Made by a program: the position numbers and the translations under genes. Below are positions 1-6,621 of a stretch of 8,580 bases of DNA, piece after piece; position 1 is the stretch's first letter, and each line of letters opens with the position of its first letter. The DNA comes from Marine Group I thaumarchaeote SCGC AAA799-O18 (GTDB lineage: Archaea; Thermoproteota; Nitrososphaeria; Nitrososphaerales; Nitrosopumilaceae), in assembly GCA_000746705.1 (NCBI GenBank), contig JOTC01000014.1, positions 1-8,580 on the forward strand, written 5' to 3'. Below the pieces are notes generated by a model. The model saw nothing but the letters and a program-made list of their open reading frames with translations, had not been told where the DNA came from and searched no databases.

Positions 1-1
1 G

Positions 2-124
2 ATGTATACTGAAAATGAAGAAGATGCAAATAATTTCAAGGAGGTATTATTAAGATGGCAAACAAAATCTCAACAGCAAAAACCATCGGATTTGATTCGG
101 ATTAATAAAACAAAAGAAACATAG
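2..124 (+). CDS. C-terminal end of an unidentified protein (partial, runs in from the left edge)
   Basis: One frame stays open from the first bases of the window to a TAG stop at 122-124, giving 40 residues; the other two plus-strand frames hit stops within about 50 bases. The visible tail is hydrophilic, with an acidic start (YTENEEDANNF), a short KEVLLRW stretch and a Gln/Lys-rich end. It has no membrane segment or motif that I recognise, so no function is proposed. An ATG falls at base 2, but nothing shows it is a start; a gene entering from the left is more likely. About 100 bases separate its stop from the next gene start, including a T-rich run that could end its transcript. Confidence 0.6.
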   Translation: MYTENEEDANNFKEVLLRWQTKSQQQKPSDLIRINKTKET

Positions 125-143
125 AAAATAATAGTTTACGCAG

Positions 144-156
144 TCATCATTTTTTT
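144..156 (+). terminator. possible T-rich terminator of the upstream gene
   Basis: A run of seven T (150-156) lies about 25 bases after the TAG at 122-124, in the gap before the thyX-like gene. Archaeal transcription commonly ends at T-rich non-template tracts without a hairpin, and none is evident here. In such AT-rich DNA a run like this can occur by chance. Confidence 0.3.
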
Positions 157-170
157 GCGATCAAGACTGA

Positions 171-200
171 TTATATTTTTTAATCTGACATCATTTATTA
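171..200 (+). promoter_or_regulatory. candidate TATA region for the thyX-like gene
   Basis: Two AT-rich boxes lie upstream of the proposed TTG start at 224: TTATATTTTT at 171-180 and TTTATTA at 194-200. The second is centred about 27 bases before the TTG, which would give a leaderless transcript. The first would give a leader of about 20 bases. No Shine-Dalgarno sequence precedes the TTG, which fits the leaderless reading. This rests on spacing and base composition only. Confidence 0.35.
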
Positions 201-223
201 CAATCACAAACTTTGAATGTATA

Positions 224-1840
224 TTGAAAGAAAAATTTACAAACTCGGAGAAAAAAAAACTTCTAAAACATTTTTCAAATATTAATGACTCTGTATTTGC
301 AATCACAACACCAAAACAAGTGGATAGAGGTGCCCTTATGTCACGTTATAGTAGAACAGATAAAAACATGCGTAAAGTATTTCTTGATGAATTTTTAAAA
401 AACCAAAAGCGTGGAGAGGAGTTTTACAAACGTGTTTTACTTGAATATGGTGACGATTCAGTTGCTGAATTAGGTAGTGCACAAATTGCAATTGAAGGCT
501 TGTCAAATATTGCAGTAAAAAAAATAGAGGATAGACGCATTGGTTTATCTTATTTAGAAAAATCTTCAAGATATGTTGCTTGGGATAAAAAAGTGAATGG
601 CAAATACAAGTTTTATCGTGAGCCTGTTTTAATGAAGTCTAGTTTTGCTGATGATTATTTAGAATCATGTAATTTAGATTTTGAGTTATACACAAAAAAT
701 ATTCAGCCTATGCTGAAACTCATCAGAGAAAATGATCCAATTGAAAATTATAAATTTAAAGATCACCGTGGTGTTGAAAAAAAATTTTTACAATTAAAAA
801 ATGATAATGATATAAAATCAGCTAACATGATTTATCGAGCTGCAACAAAAGCGAAAGCATTGGATGCTTTGCGAGGATTCTTGCCTGGTTCTACATTAAC
901 AAATGTTGGTATCACTGGTAATGGTAGAGCGTTTGAATATCTTATAATAATTCTTTTGAGTTCTAAACTGACTGAGGAAAAACAATTAGCAATAAAAATT
1001 AAACATGAATTAGATACTACCATTAAATCATTTGTTAGTCGTTCAAATGATCAATATGGTAAAGCATTCCAAAAATATCTTAAAACAATAAATGGAATTT
1101 CCTTAAAAATGGCTAAAAATCAAAATCATGATAAACGTATTCTTGGAAACAGTGTTAAATTAGCTGAATTTGAACCTGAAATAAGATCAATTAACAATGT
1201 TATCACGGCATTAATTTTTGAACAATCCAGAGGTATTTCGTTTCAACAAATTTTTCAAAATATTAAAAAATTGAGTAAGAAATCAAAAATGAAAATTATT
1301 GAACAATTAACTAAGGCTAGAAAGAATAGGAGACATAGACCGCCGAGGGCATTTGAAATGACTAATTATACTTTTGATTTAGTCACAAACTTTGGTATGT
1401 TTAGAGATTTTCATAGGCATAGAGCATTAACTCTTGGAAGGCAATTACTTACAACTGATCATGATTTTGATACGCCTAAAGAGATTATAGAATTAGGTGT
1501 TGAAAAAGATTTCAAAGATTGTATGTACAATACAAAAAATATCTTTGTGAAAATGAGGGAAAAATTTCCAGAACAGTCTCAGTATATTGTTAATTTTGCA
1601 TACAACTATCCATATTACATGCGTTTCAATTTACGTGAGGCAACACATCTTATTGAATTAAGGACTGTACCACAAGGTCATCCTGATTATCGAAAAGTTG
1701 CTCAAAAGATGTATTACTTAATCAACAATAAACACCCAACTTTAAGTAAAATTATGAAATATGTTGACTTGAATCAGTATGAATTGGAAAGATTTGAATC
1801 AGAGAAACGTACGGAAGAAAAAAGAAGAAGAATTGGCTGA
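224..1840 (+). CDS. thyX: ThyX-type (FAD-dependent thymidylate synthase-like) protein with two tandem domains
   Basis: Canonical ThyX makes dTMP from dUMP using FAD, methylene-tetrahydrofolate and NAD(P)H, as a tetramer with active sites at subunit interfaces. This 538-residue protein is about twice the usual ThyX length and holds two ThyX-like halves. In half 1, GDDSVAELG (76-84) leads into [14 protein letters not shown] (104-117), which aligns without gaps to the signature RHRxxSxNExSxRY. That half also has [10 protein letters not shown] and an NGR (233-235). Half 2 has [10 protein letters not shown], then RHRALT (398-403), then [12 protein letters not shown] (469-480), matching the NxR...R nucleotide-binding stretch of ThyX. 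The signature is therefore shared between the halves. The start is taken as TTG 224, giving [11 protein letters not shown]. The frame is open back to TTG 155, but that adds a hydrophobic stretch unlike the family. Long two-domain ThyX relatives are known, but dTMP synthesis by this form is not proven here. The end overlaps msrB by 8 bases. Confidence 0.88.
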   Translation: MKEKFTNSEKKKLLKHFSNINDSVFAITTPKQVDRGALMSRYSRTDKNMRKVFLDEFLKNQKRGEEFYKRVLLEYGDDSVAELGSAQIAIEGLSNIAVKKIEDRRIGLSYLEKSSRYVAWDKKVNGKYKFYREPVLMKSSFADDYLESCNLDFELYTKNIQPMLKLIRENDPIENYKFKDHRGVEKKFLQLKNDNDIKSANMIYRAATKAKALDALRGFLPGSTLTNVGITGNGRAFEYLIIILLSSKLTEEKQLAIKIKHELDTTIKSFVSRSNDQYGKAFQKYLKTINGISLKMAKNQNHDKRILGNSVKLAEFEPEIRSINNVITALIFEQSRGISFQQIFQNIKKLSKKSKMKIIEQLTKARKNRRHRPPRAFEMTNYTFDLVTNFGMFRDFHRHRALTLGRQLLTTDHDFDTPKEIIELGVEKDFKDCMYNTKNIFVKMREKFPEQSQYIVNFAYNYPYYMRFNLREATHLIELRTVPQGHPDYRKVAQKMYYLINNKHPTLSKIMKYVDLNQYELERFESEKRTEEKRRRIG

Positions 1841-2231
1841 TAAAATTATAAAAACAGATAAGGAATGGAAAAATGAGTTAACCCCTGAACAATATAACGT
1901 GTGTCGGAAAAAAGATACAGAAATACCATTCACAGGAATATATTGGGATTGTAAGGATAAAGGAATTTACAGATGTTCATGTTGTTATGCAGAACTTTTT
2001 GATTCTAAAACAAAATTTGACTCCGGAACTGGATGGCCTAGTTTTTTTGAACCAATTATTAGTGATAACATTGAATGTGTTAATGACACAAGCGGCGGTA
2101 TGTTACGCATTGAGGTGAATTGTGGTAAATGCGGTGCACATTTAGGACATGTTTTTGATGATGGTCCGCAACCTACTAATCTCAGATACTGTATAAACTC
2201 TATTTCTTTACATCTAGATAAGTTAGACTAA
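1833..2231 (+). CDS. msrB: methionine-R-sulfoxide reductase MsrB
   Basis: MsrB reduces the R epimer of methionine sulfoxide, free or in proteins, back to methionine in the cytosol. The 132-residue protein is a complete single MsrB domain. It has the N-terminal [13 protein letters not shown], a zinc site from C48xxC51 and C97xxC100, GTGWPSF (65-71), [10 protein letters not shown] (103-112) and the catalytic C120 in RYCINSISL. The common resolving Cys just before GWPSF is Thr66 here; C24 (NVCRKKDTE) is a candidate replacement, and C40 and C82 are also free. The start is placed at TTG 1833, which gives the usual MsrB N-terminus and an 8-base overlap with the thyX stop. ATG 1779 and TTG 1794 are also in frame but would add a Lys/Glu-rich extension lying inside thyX. 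Close coupling to thyX suggests co-transcription. Confidence 0.93.
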   Translation: MADKIIKTDKEWKNELTPEQYNVCRKKDTEIPFTGIYWDCKDKGIYRCSCCYAELFDSKTKFDSGTGWPSFFEPIISDNIECVNDTSGGMLRIEVNCGKCGAHLGHVFDDGPQPTNLRYCINSISLHLDKLD

Positions 2232-2236
2232 ATAAT
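2229..2236 (+). promoter_or_regulatory. TATA-like box upstream of homoserine dehydrogenase
   Basis: TAAATAAT begins in the msrB stop codon and is centred about 25 bases before the hom ATG at 2257. That spacing would start transcription at or next to the ATG. There is no Shine-Dalgarno site in the 25-base gap. Read-through from msrB is equally possible, so this may be a secondary promoter or chance. Confidence 0.3.
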
Positions 2237-2256
2237 CCATTCAGTGTTACGATACC

Positions 2257-3267
2257 ATGCGGATCATACTTTGTGGTTTTGGAGTTGTAGGTCAAAGCTT
2301 TGCTAAACTTCTTGAATCAAGATCTGAGGATCTATATGCAAAATATGGTCTTAAGCCTAAGATTATAGGAGTTTTTGATAGTACAGGAAGTGCGGTTGAA
2401 ACATCTGGTATAAACGCTTCTCGTTTAATTAAAATGAAAAGAAAATATGATTCTGTAAAAAAATATTCAAGTACAAAAAACAACATTTCAGGATTGGACA
2501 TGATCAACAATTTGAAAGCTGAAGTTCTTATTGAGACAACAACAAGTAACTATAAAGATGCCGAGCCTGGGATGACACACATAATTAATGCAATGAAACA
2601 GGGAATGCATGTTATTTCTGTCAATAAAGGTCCCTTAGCACTTGCATTTCCTTCTTTATTGGAGCTCGCTGAATATAACAATATTTTATTTCGTTTTAGT
2701 GGAACAGTCGGTGGTGGTACGCCTATTTTGGATTATGCAAAAAATAGTTTAAGTGGTGAACAAATTATTTCATTTAATGCCATACTAAATGGTACTACAA
2801 ACTACATTCTAACTAACATGGCGAATGGCATGTCATTTGATGACGCATTAAGCGATGCTAAAAAAAGAGGTTATGTCGAAGCTGATGAATCACTTGACCT
2901 CGACGGTCTTGATGCCGCAGCAAAACTAGTAATTTTAGCAAACTGGATAATGGGAATGAAAGTTACTATGCCGGATATTAATAGAACTGGTATTAGAAAA
3001 GTTGATAGTAAAACCATCAAAAAAGCTGCAGACAAAAACTGTGCAATAAAATTGATAGCATCTTGTAATAAGGAATTAGTTGTTGAACCAAAAGAAATTC
3101 CTATGGATGATCCATTGTGTGTAAGCGGAACATTAAATGCAATTTCCTTTACGTCTGAACATTCAGGTACACAAACTGTTATTGGTCGTGGTGCTGGAGG
3201 AATTGAAACAGCTAGCTCCATTTTACGGGATTTAATTGACATAAGAAATGAGATTACAAAAACTTGA
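2257..3267 (+). CDS. hom: homoserine dehydrogenase, short monofunctional form
   Basis: Homoserine dehydrogenase reduces aspartate semialdehyde to homoserine with NAD(P)H, the branch step towards threonine and methionine. The 336-residue protein begins with a Rossmann fold (GFGVVG, 7-12). It has VNKGPLA (122-128) and GTVGGGTPILDY (149-160), then the substrate domain with GTTNYIL (179-185). The family signature GYVEAD (205-210) through LDGLDAAAKL (215-224) places Glu208, Asp219 and Lys223 where the substrate-binding and catalytic residues lie in the yeast enzyme. There is no fused aspartate kinase and no C-terminal ACT domain, so feedback control by threonine through an ACT domain is not expected. 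The ATG at 2257 sits directly before the first Rossmann strand. The TGA overlaps the start of the next gene by 4 bases (TTGA), suggesting translational coupling. Confidence 0.95.
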   Translation: MRIILCGFGVVGQSFAKLLESRSEDLYAKYGLKPKIIGVFDSTGSAVETSGINASRLIKMKRKYDSVKKYSSTKNNISGLDMINNLKAEVLIETTTSNYKDAEPGMTHIINAMKQGMHVISVNKGPLALAFPSLLELAEYNNILFRFSGTVGGGTPILDYAKNSLSGEQIISFNAILNGTTNYILTNMANGMSFDDALSDAKKRGYVEADESLDLDGLDAAAKLVILANWIMGMKVTMPDINRTGIRKVDSKTIKKAADKNCAIKLIASCNKELVVEPKEIPMDDPLCVSGTLNAISFTSEHSGTQTVIGRGAGGIETASSILRDLIDIRNEITKT

Positions 3268-3740
3268 AGTCTAATCTTATATCAAAAAGTGAAACTGCCC
3301 AAATACTTCTACAAATAAATTCACAGTGGAAAATACAATTGCCAAAACTAAAGAATGTAAAATTTCACTATGTAGATGGTAAAGGTATTATAATTACAGG
3401 TACAGGATTTACTGCGGTGAAGATTGGTGAAGACATCTTACCGTTTCTAGATGACACACAAACACTAGAAAAATTTCCAAACGTTGTAGTGGATATGGGC
3501 GCTATTAAATTCGTCTGCAAGGGTGCTAATGTAATGAGACCAGGTATTTTAAAATTCTCTGATTTTGAGAGTGGTGAAATAGTTTGTGTTACTGAAGAAT
3601 CGCACCACAAATTTTTGTCAGTAGGAAAAGCAAAAATATCAAGTGAAGAAATAAAAAAAACTGAAAAGGGAGAAGTGTTAAAAAACCTACATTACATTTC
3701 AGATGATTTTTGGGAAGTTAAAAAAGAAATAAAATACTAA
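3264..3740 (+). CDS. PUA-domain RNA-binding protein, Tma20/MCTS1-like
   Basis: This is a 158-residue protein with two parts. The N-terminal region (about 1-70) contains KLKNVKFHYVDGKG and a GTGFTAVKIGEDILPFL stretch, like the pre-PUA part of archaeal Tma20/MCTS1 relatives. The C-terminal PUA domain (about 72-158) is marked by PNVVVDMGAIKFVCKGANVM, RPGI and GEIVCVTEE, then VGKAKIS. PUA domains bind structured RNA, and eukaryotic MCTS1/Tma20 acts on ribosomes with DENR. A ribosome-linked or tRNA-linked role is inferred by family and not shown here. The start is TTG 3264, overlapping the hom stop as TTGA; the next in-frame Met lies inside the PUA domain, so it is not a plausible start. The gene ends head-on against psmB, and its TAA shares bases with the psmB stop codon. 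Confidence 0.85.
   Translation: MKSNLISKSETAQILLQINSQWKIQLPKLKNVKFHYVDGKGIIITGTGFTAVKIGEDILPFLDDTQTLEKFPNVVVDMGAIKFVCKGANVMRPGILKFSDFESGEIVCVTEESHHKFLSVGKAKISSEEIKKTEKGEVLKNLHYISDDFWEVKKEIKY
3718..3736 (-). terminator. T-rich terminator candidate for the proteasome beta gene
   Basis: Read on the minus strand, the bases directly after the psmB stop are TATTTTATTTCTTTTTTAAC, a strong pyrimidine/T tract of the kind used for intrinsic termination in archaea. It lies within the Lys-rich last codons of the PUA gene on the other strand, so one stretch would serve as coding sequence for one gene and terminator for the other. Confidence 0.45.
3737..3740. other. convergent stop-codon overlap between the two gene clusters
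   Basis: The four bases CTAA hold the last three bases of the PUA gene stop (TAA, 3738-3740) and, on the other strand, the psmB stop (TAG, 3739-3737). No intergenic space is left for terminators, so transcripts of both clusters must end inside the opposing gene or run antisense into it. Confidence 0.95.
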
Positions 3741-4336
3741 GTGATCTTTTCTGTAGATTCTTTGGTACCATCTTTGTTTATTACTAGAACATCTATGTTA
3801 TCACCACTTGCTGAATCTCTCATGCTAGCAGCACGAACTGATTTCACAGCAAGATCAATGGCTTCAACCTCATTCAATTGCTTTTTGTATTGCTGGTCCA
3901 AAATACCTAATGCCATTTCTGCTCCTGTGCCAACAGCTGCATAATCGTCGGGTAGGACAGAACCTAATGGATCCAATGTAAATATGGTTGGCTTGTCAAC
4001 TAAACCACCAACAATAACCTGTGTCAATAATGGGAAGAATCTTCGTTCATACATCATATTTGACATCATTTTTGCAATTGTATTTGGCGGCACATCTCGT
4101 TTGATCTCCAATTTTCTAATCTTAGCCAATGCAGAAATCTGTAATGAAAGAAGCTGCATATCAGCTACCAATCCAGCACACGCAGCACCAACATTAGGTG
4201 TAATTACAAATGTCTTTTTTGTGGACTTGCTGACAACAAAATTTCCATAAGCAATTCTACGCTCGCTTGCAAAAACTACACCTTCATTATATGTAATGCC
4301 AACAGCTGTTGCACCAGGCATATACATTGCAGTCAT
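3737..4336 (-). CDS. psmB: 20S proteasome beta subunit lacking Thr1 (PsmB1-type, probably non-catalytic)
   Basis: This is a beta-ring subunit of the archaeal 20S proteasome, the cytosolic chamber that degrades unfolded proteins fed by AAA ATPases. The 199-residue sequence covers the whole Ntn-hydrolase fold. It has GVVFASERR (19-27), YGNFVVSK, DPLGSVLPDDYAAVGTG (122-138) and RDSASGDNIDV (173-183). Active beta subunits cleave before Thr1 in G-TTTVG; here the same place reads PGATAVGI, so position 1 is Ala9. On that numbering Lys33, Asp166 and Ser169 are kept (K41, D174, S177), Asp17 is Glu25 and Ser129 is Thr137. The ATAVG start followed by an ASERR stretch resembles Sulfolobus PsmB1, regarded as the inactive partner of PsmB2. 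Met1, Met4 or Met6 could each be the start; the first is used. It is the last gene of its cluster and probably has its own promoter. Confidence 0.93.
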   Translation of the reverse strand: MTAMYMPGATAVGITYNEGVVFASERRIAYGNFVVSKSTKKTFVITPNVGAACAGLVADMQLLSLQISALAKIRKLEIKRDVPPNTIAKMMSNMMYERRFFPLLTQVIVGGLVDKPTIFTLDPLGSVLPDDYAAVGTGAEMALGILDQQYKKQLNEVEAIDLAVKSVRAASMRDSASGDNIDVLVINKDGTKESTEKIT

Positions 4337-4356
4337 AGATCAAGTGGATTTTGAGG

Positions 4357-4366
4357 AGAATAAAAG
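4357..4366 (-). promoter_or_regulatory. TATA-like box upstream of the proteasome beta gene
   Basis: On the minus strand CTTTTATTCT lies in the 57-base gap between the M20 peptidase stop and psmB. Its TTTTATT core is centred about 26 bases before the psmB ATG (4336). No Shine-Dalgarno-like sequence precedes the ATG. Spacing suggests a leaderless psmB transcript apart from the upstream genes; this is inference from position only. Confidence 0.35.
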
Positions 4367-4393
4367 TTATTGCGACAATGTTTTTGGAAAATA

Positions 4394-5755
4394 TTAGCTA
4401 GATCTGGCAAAATTATTCAAGATAAGACACATACATTTTGTGGCTTTTTTCAGTAAATCAGTACGCGTAAACTCGTTTGGAGAATGAATGCGTGAGAATA
4501 CATAGGTAGAGCCAATAGCAATTGCAGGTGCTTTTAGAATATGTGTAAATGCATGCATAGGACCAGTTCCAGCACTAGAAATACTTAGTAGGAATTTTCC
4601 AAAAGATCCACGAGCAGCTTCCGTAACATCAGAAACAAATGGATGCTTGGAATTAGTTCTTGCGGCGGCCTCACCGTGATATACCTTAATCTTAATATCG
4701 CCAAACCCGTTTGTTTTTAGATGACGTTTTAATCTCATAATCTGTTTTTTTGGATTCATTTTAGGCACTAATCTAAAATCAATTTTCACACGTGCCTCTG
4801 CTGGCAGAACAGTTTTTGCACCTTCACCATAGTATCCGGAAACTATTCCTGCTATATTGCATGTTGGATCAGCAACCAGAGATTTTTTAATTTCAAGACC
4901 TGTCTTATTTCCTAAAAACTCTCTAATCCCATACTCCTTTCTGAATTCTTTTTCATCAAATGGAAATGCTTTGAGAATTTTGATATCTGATTTGCTAAGA
5001 GACTGCACTTCCTTGTACCAATCCTTGATCAAGATTTTTCCTGATGAATCACGCAGTGTTTTTATGGCTTCAGTTAAACTCCAAGCAGGATTTTTAATCA
5101 ATACAGCAAGACTTGAATGCGCGTCCATCTTTGATTCTCTCAATGTTAATTCAACATACAGCAATCCTTTCATTCCAAGATCTATGATTGGTCTGTTTTT
5201 ACTATCAACGTGTCCAAACTCCCATATCACACCATCGCAAGAAAACTTCTTTCGATATTTTTTTAGGTATTCCTCAATATGGGCGCTCCCGGTTTCTTCC
5301 TCCCCCTCTATAACAAATTTTACATTACATGGAACATCTCCAGTAACTTTTAGAAATGATGCAACTGCCCTTATTCGTGTAATCAACTCACCTTTATCAT
5401 CAGATGAGCCTCTTCCATAGATTCTATTTCCTTTTATTTTTCCACTAAATGGATCCTCATCCCAAAGTTCAATTGGTTCAACTGGCTGCACATCATAATG
5501 GTTATAAAATAACAAAGTCTTGTTTGGATTTTTCTTTGACTTCACCTCACCATATACAATTGGTGGATAGCCTTTCATTGTCAGAATTTCTGCATTTATG
5601 CCAGATTTTTTTAAAGTACTCCTTACAAGATATGCACATTTTTTTATTCCCTGATTTTTAGCAGAGACACTTGGTTGTTGTATTAGTATACGTAGATCTT
5701 TCACAAGCACATTCATGTTTTTATCAACATGCTGTAGAACTTTTTTCATACTCAT
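4394..5755 (-). CDS. M20-family metallopeptidase (ArgE/DapE/carnosinase-like)
   Basis: This is a two-zinc hydrolase of the family that includes dipeptidases, carboxypeptidase G2, acetylornithine deacetylase and succinyl-diaminopimelate desuccinylase. The 453-residue protein has the metal and catalytic motifs in order: H86-Y-D88 in YNHYDVQP, the bridging D119 in GRGSSDDKG, the base E153 and ligand E154 in EGEEETGS, a likely ligand E179 and the last ligand H424 in RIHSPNEF. The inserted dimerisation domain lies at about 195-350 and contains the DAHSS motif. Length and motif wording fit the M20 dipeptidase/carnosinase group better than DapE, but the substrate cannot be read from the sequence. 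There is no signal peptide, so it should act in the cytosol. It starts inside the nnrD stop (ATGA, 4-base overlap). Placement just before psmB fits peptide breakdown downstream of the proteasome, which is an inference. Confidence 0.9.
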   Translation of the reverse strand: MSMKKVLQHVDKNMNVLVKDLRILIQQPSVSAKNQGIKKCAYLVRSTLKKSGINAEILTMKGYPPIVYGEVKSKKNPNKTLLFYNHYDVQPVEPIELWDEDPFSGKIKGNRIYGRGSSDDKGELITRIRAVASFLKVTGDVPCNVKFVIEGEEETGSAHIEEYLKKYRKKFSCDGVIWEFGHVDSKNRPIIDLGMKGLLYVELTLRESKMDAHSSLAVLIKNPAWSLTEAIKTLRDSSGKILIKDWYKEVQSLSKSDIKILKAFPFDEKEFRKEYGIREFLGNKTGLEIKKSLVADPTCNIAGIVSGYYGEGAKTVLPAEARVKIDFRLVPKMNPKKQIMRLKRHLKTNGFGDIKIKVYHGEAAARTNSKHPFVSDVTEAARGSFGKFLLSISSAGTGPMHAFTHILKAPAIAIGSTYVFSRIHSPNEFTRTDLLKKATKCMCLILNNFARSS

Positions 5756-6612
5756 TTTATTTTATCAAATGATTTCATGACGCTAGGCAATGCGTCCAAT
5801 AAATCAGTGGCTGTCATATGAGGTCCAAGTTTCTTTTGTGTGCTTTTACCAGCAAGACCATTAAAGTATGCACTAATTACTGCGGATTCTAATGTATTCC
5901 TATTGCGTGCAAGCATTCCCGCTATAATACCTGAAAGAATATCACCAGTCCCACCAACAGTCATTCCAGGTGTGTTTGTTGGGTTTAGGTAAGTTTTTGC
6001 ACCATCAGAAATTATATCAGTTTGACCCTTTAGGAGAATCGTAATAGAATGTTCTTTTGCAAATTTTTCTACCATTGTAATACGTGCATTCTTTGAATCT
6101 GGTGGAGACTCCCCAAACATCTTTTTGAACTCACCAGCATGTGGAGTGACAACCACGTTTTTTCCAGACAAAAGTGGGAGAATGTAATTTACTAATGCAG
6201 TTGCATCTAGTGAAAGCCTAACATCTCTATCAAGTAATGATTTAACCAGAAGCTTTAGTGCCTCAGGATCTTGAATTGAAAGACCCATACCTATCGTGGC
6301 AGAATCCAAGTCATCAGGAATTTGACCTAATAGTTTGTTAACTGCCCCACGAGTTAATTTAGAATCAACCAAAGGAATTACAATAAGATTTGGTGAAACT
6401 GCACGGGTAGATTGTACATTAATTTTTGGAACGCATGTATAAACTAGATCAGCGCCTGTCTTTAATGCAGCAAGAGATGAGAGAGCTGGTGCACCATGAT
6501 AGATATAACTCCCGCCAAGAACTAGTACCTTCCCATTGTCACCCTTTCTGGAAGATGATTTTCGTACTGGTACAAATTTTTTTACCAGTTTTGATGTTAT
6601 AGTGCTTGACAT
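5752..6612 (-). CDS. nnrD: ADP/ATP-dependent (S)-NAD(P)H-hydrate dehydratase
   Basis: This is a repair enzyme that dehydrates damaged NADHX and NADPHX back to NADH and NADPH at the cost of a nucleotide. It is the ribokinase-like YjeF C-terminal domain, here a free-standing protein of 286 residues with no NnrE epimerase domain fused in front. Counting from ATG 6612, the motifs are GGSYIYHGAPALS (33-45), VVVTPHAGEF (153-162) and NTPGMTVGGTGDILSG (213-228), with the catalytic Asp224 in GTGD. The KKFVPVRKSSSRKGDNGKV opening is normal for the family. GTG 6621, directly after the trmI stop, is in frame and would add only three residues; ATG 6612 is preferred by codon but not proven. The gene lies between trmI and the M20 peptidase in one unit, separated from trmI by only a few bases. 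The NADHX epimerase partner, if present, is elsewhere. Confidence 0.92.
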   Translation of the reverse strand: MSSTITSKLVKKFVPVRKSSSRKGDNGKVLVLGGSYIYHGAPALSSLAALKTGADLVYTCVPKINVQSTRAVSPNLIVIPLVDSKLTRGAVNKLLGQIPDDLDSATIGMGLSIQDPEALKLLVKSLLDRDVRLSLDATALVNYILPLLSGKNVVVTPHAGEFKKMFGESPPDSKNARITMVEKFAKEHSITILLKGQTDIISDGAKTYLNPTNTPGMTVGGTGDILSGIIAGMLARNRNTLESAVISAYFNGLAGKSTQKKLGPHMTATDLLDALPSVMKSFDKIK

Positions 6613-6621
6613 TATACCCAC

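Noticed and set aside
155..223. N-terminal extension of the thyX-like gene from TTG 155, with a hydrophobic stretch like a membrane or signal segment
   Set aside because: The family is cytosolic and starts near [10 protein letters not shown]. The extension overlaps the likely promoter, and TTG 224 has a correctly spaced TATA-like box.
1779..1832. Longer MsrB starting at ATG 1779
   Set aside because: It would add a Lys/Glu-rich stretch that lies wholly inside the thyX C-terminus. TTG 1833 gives the standard MsrB N-terminus.
2871..3242. 123-codon open frame on the minus strand
   Set aside because: It is antisense to homoserine dehydrogenase, whose frame carries all family motifs. The product is low-complexity, with no motif or promoter.
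4857..5420. 187-codon open frame on the plus strand
   Set aside because: It lies antisense within the M20 peptidase gene, whose motifs are complete. The product has no recognisable domain and looks like a codon-bias shadow.
6619..6621. GTG start for nnrD directly after the trmI stop
   Set aside because: It is in frame and possible, but ATG 6612 is only three codons later, gives a normal N-terminus and needs no alternative start codon.
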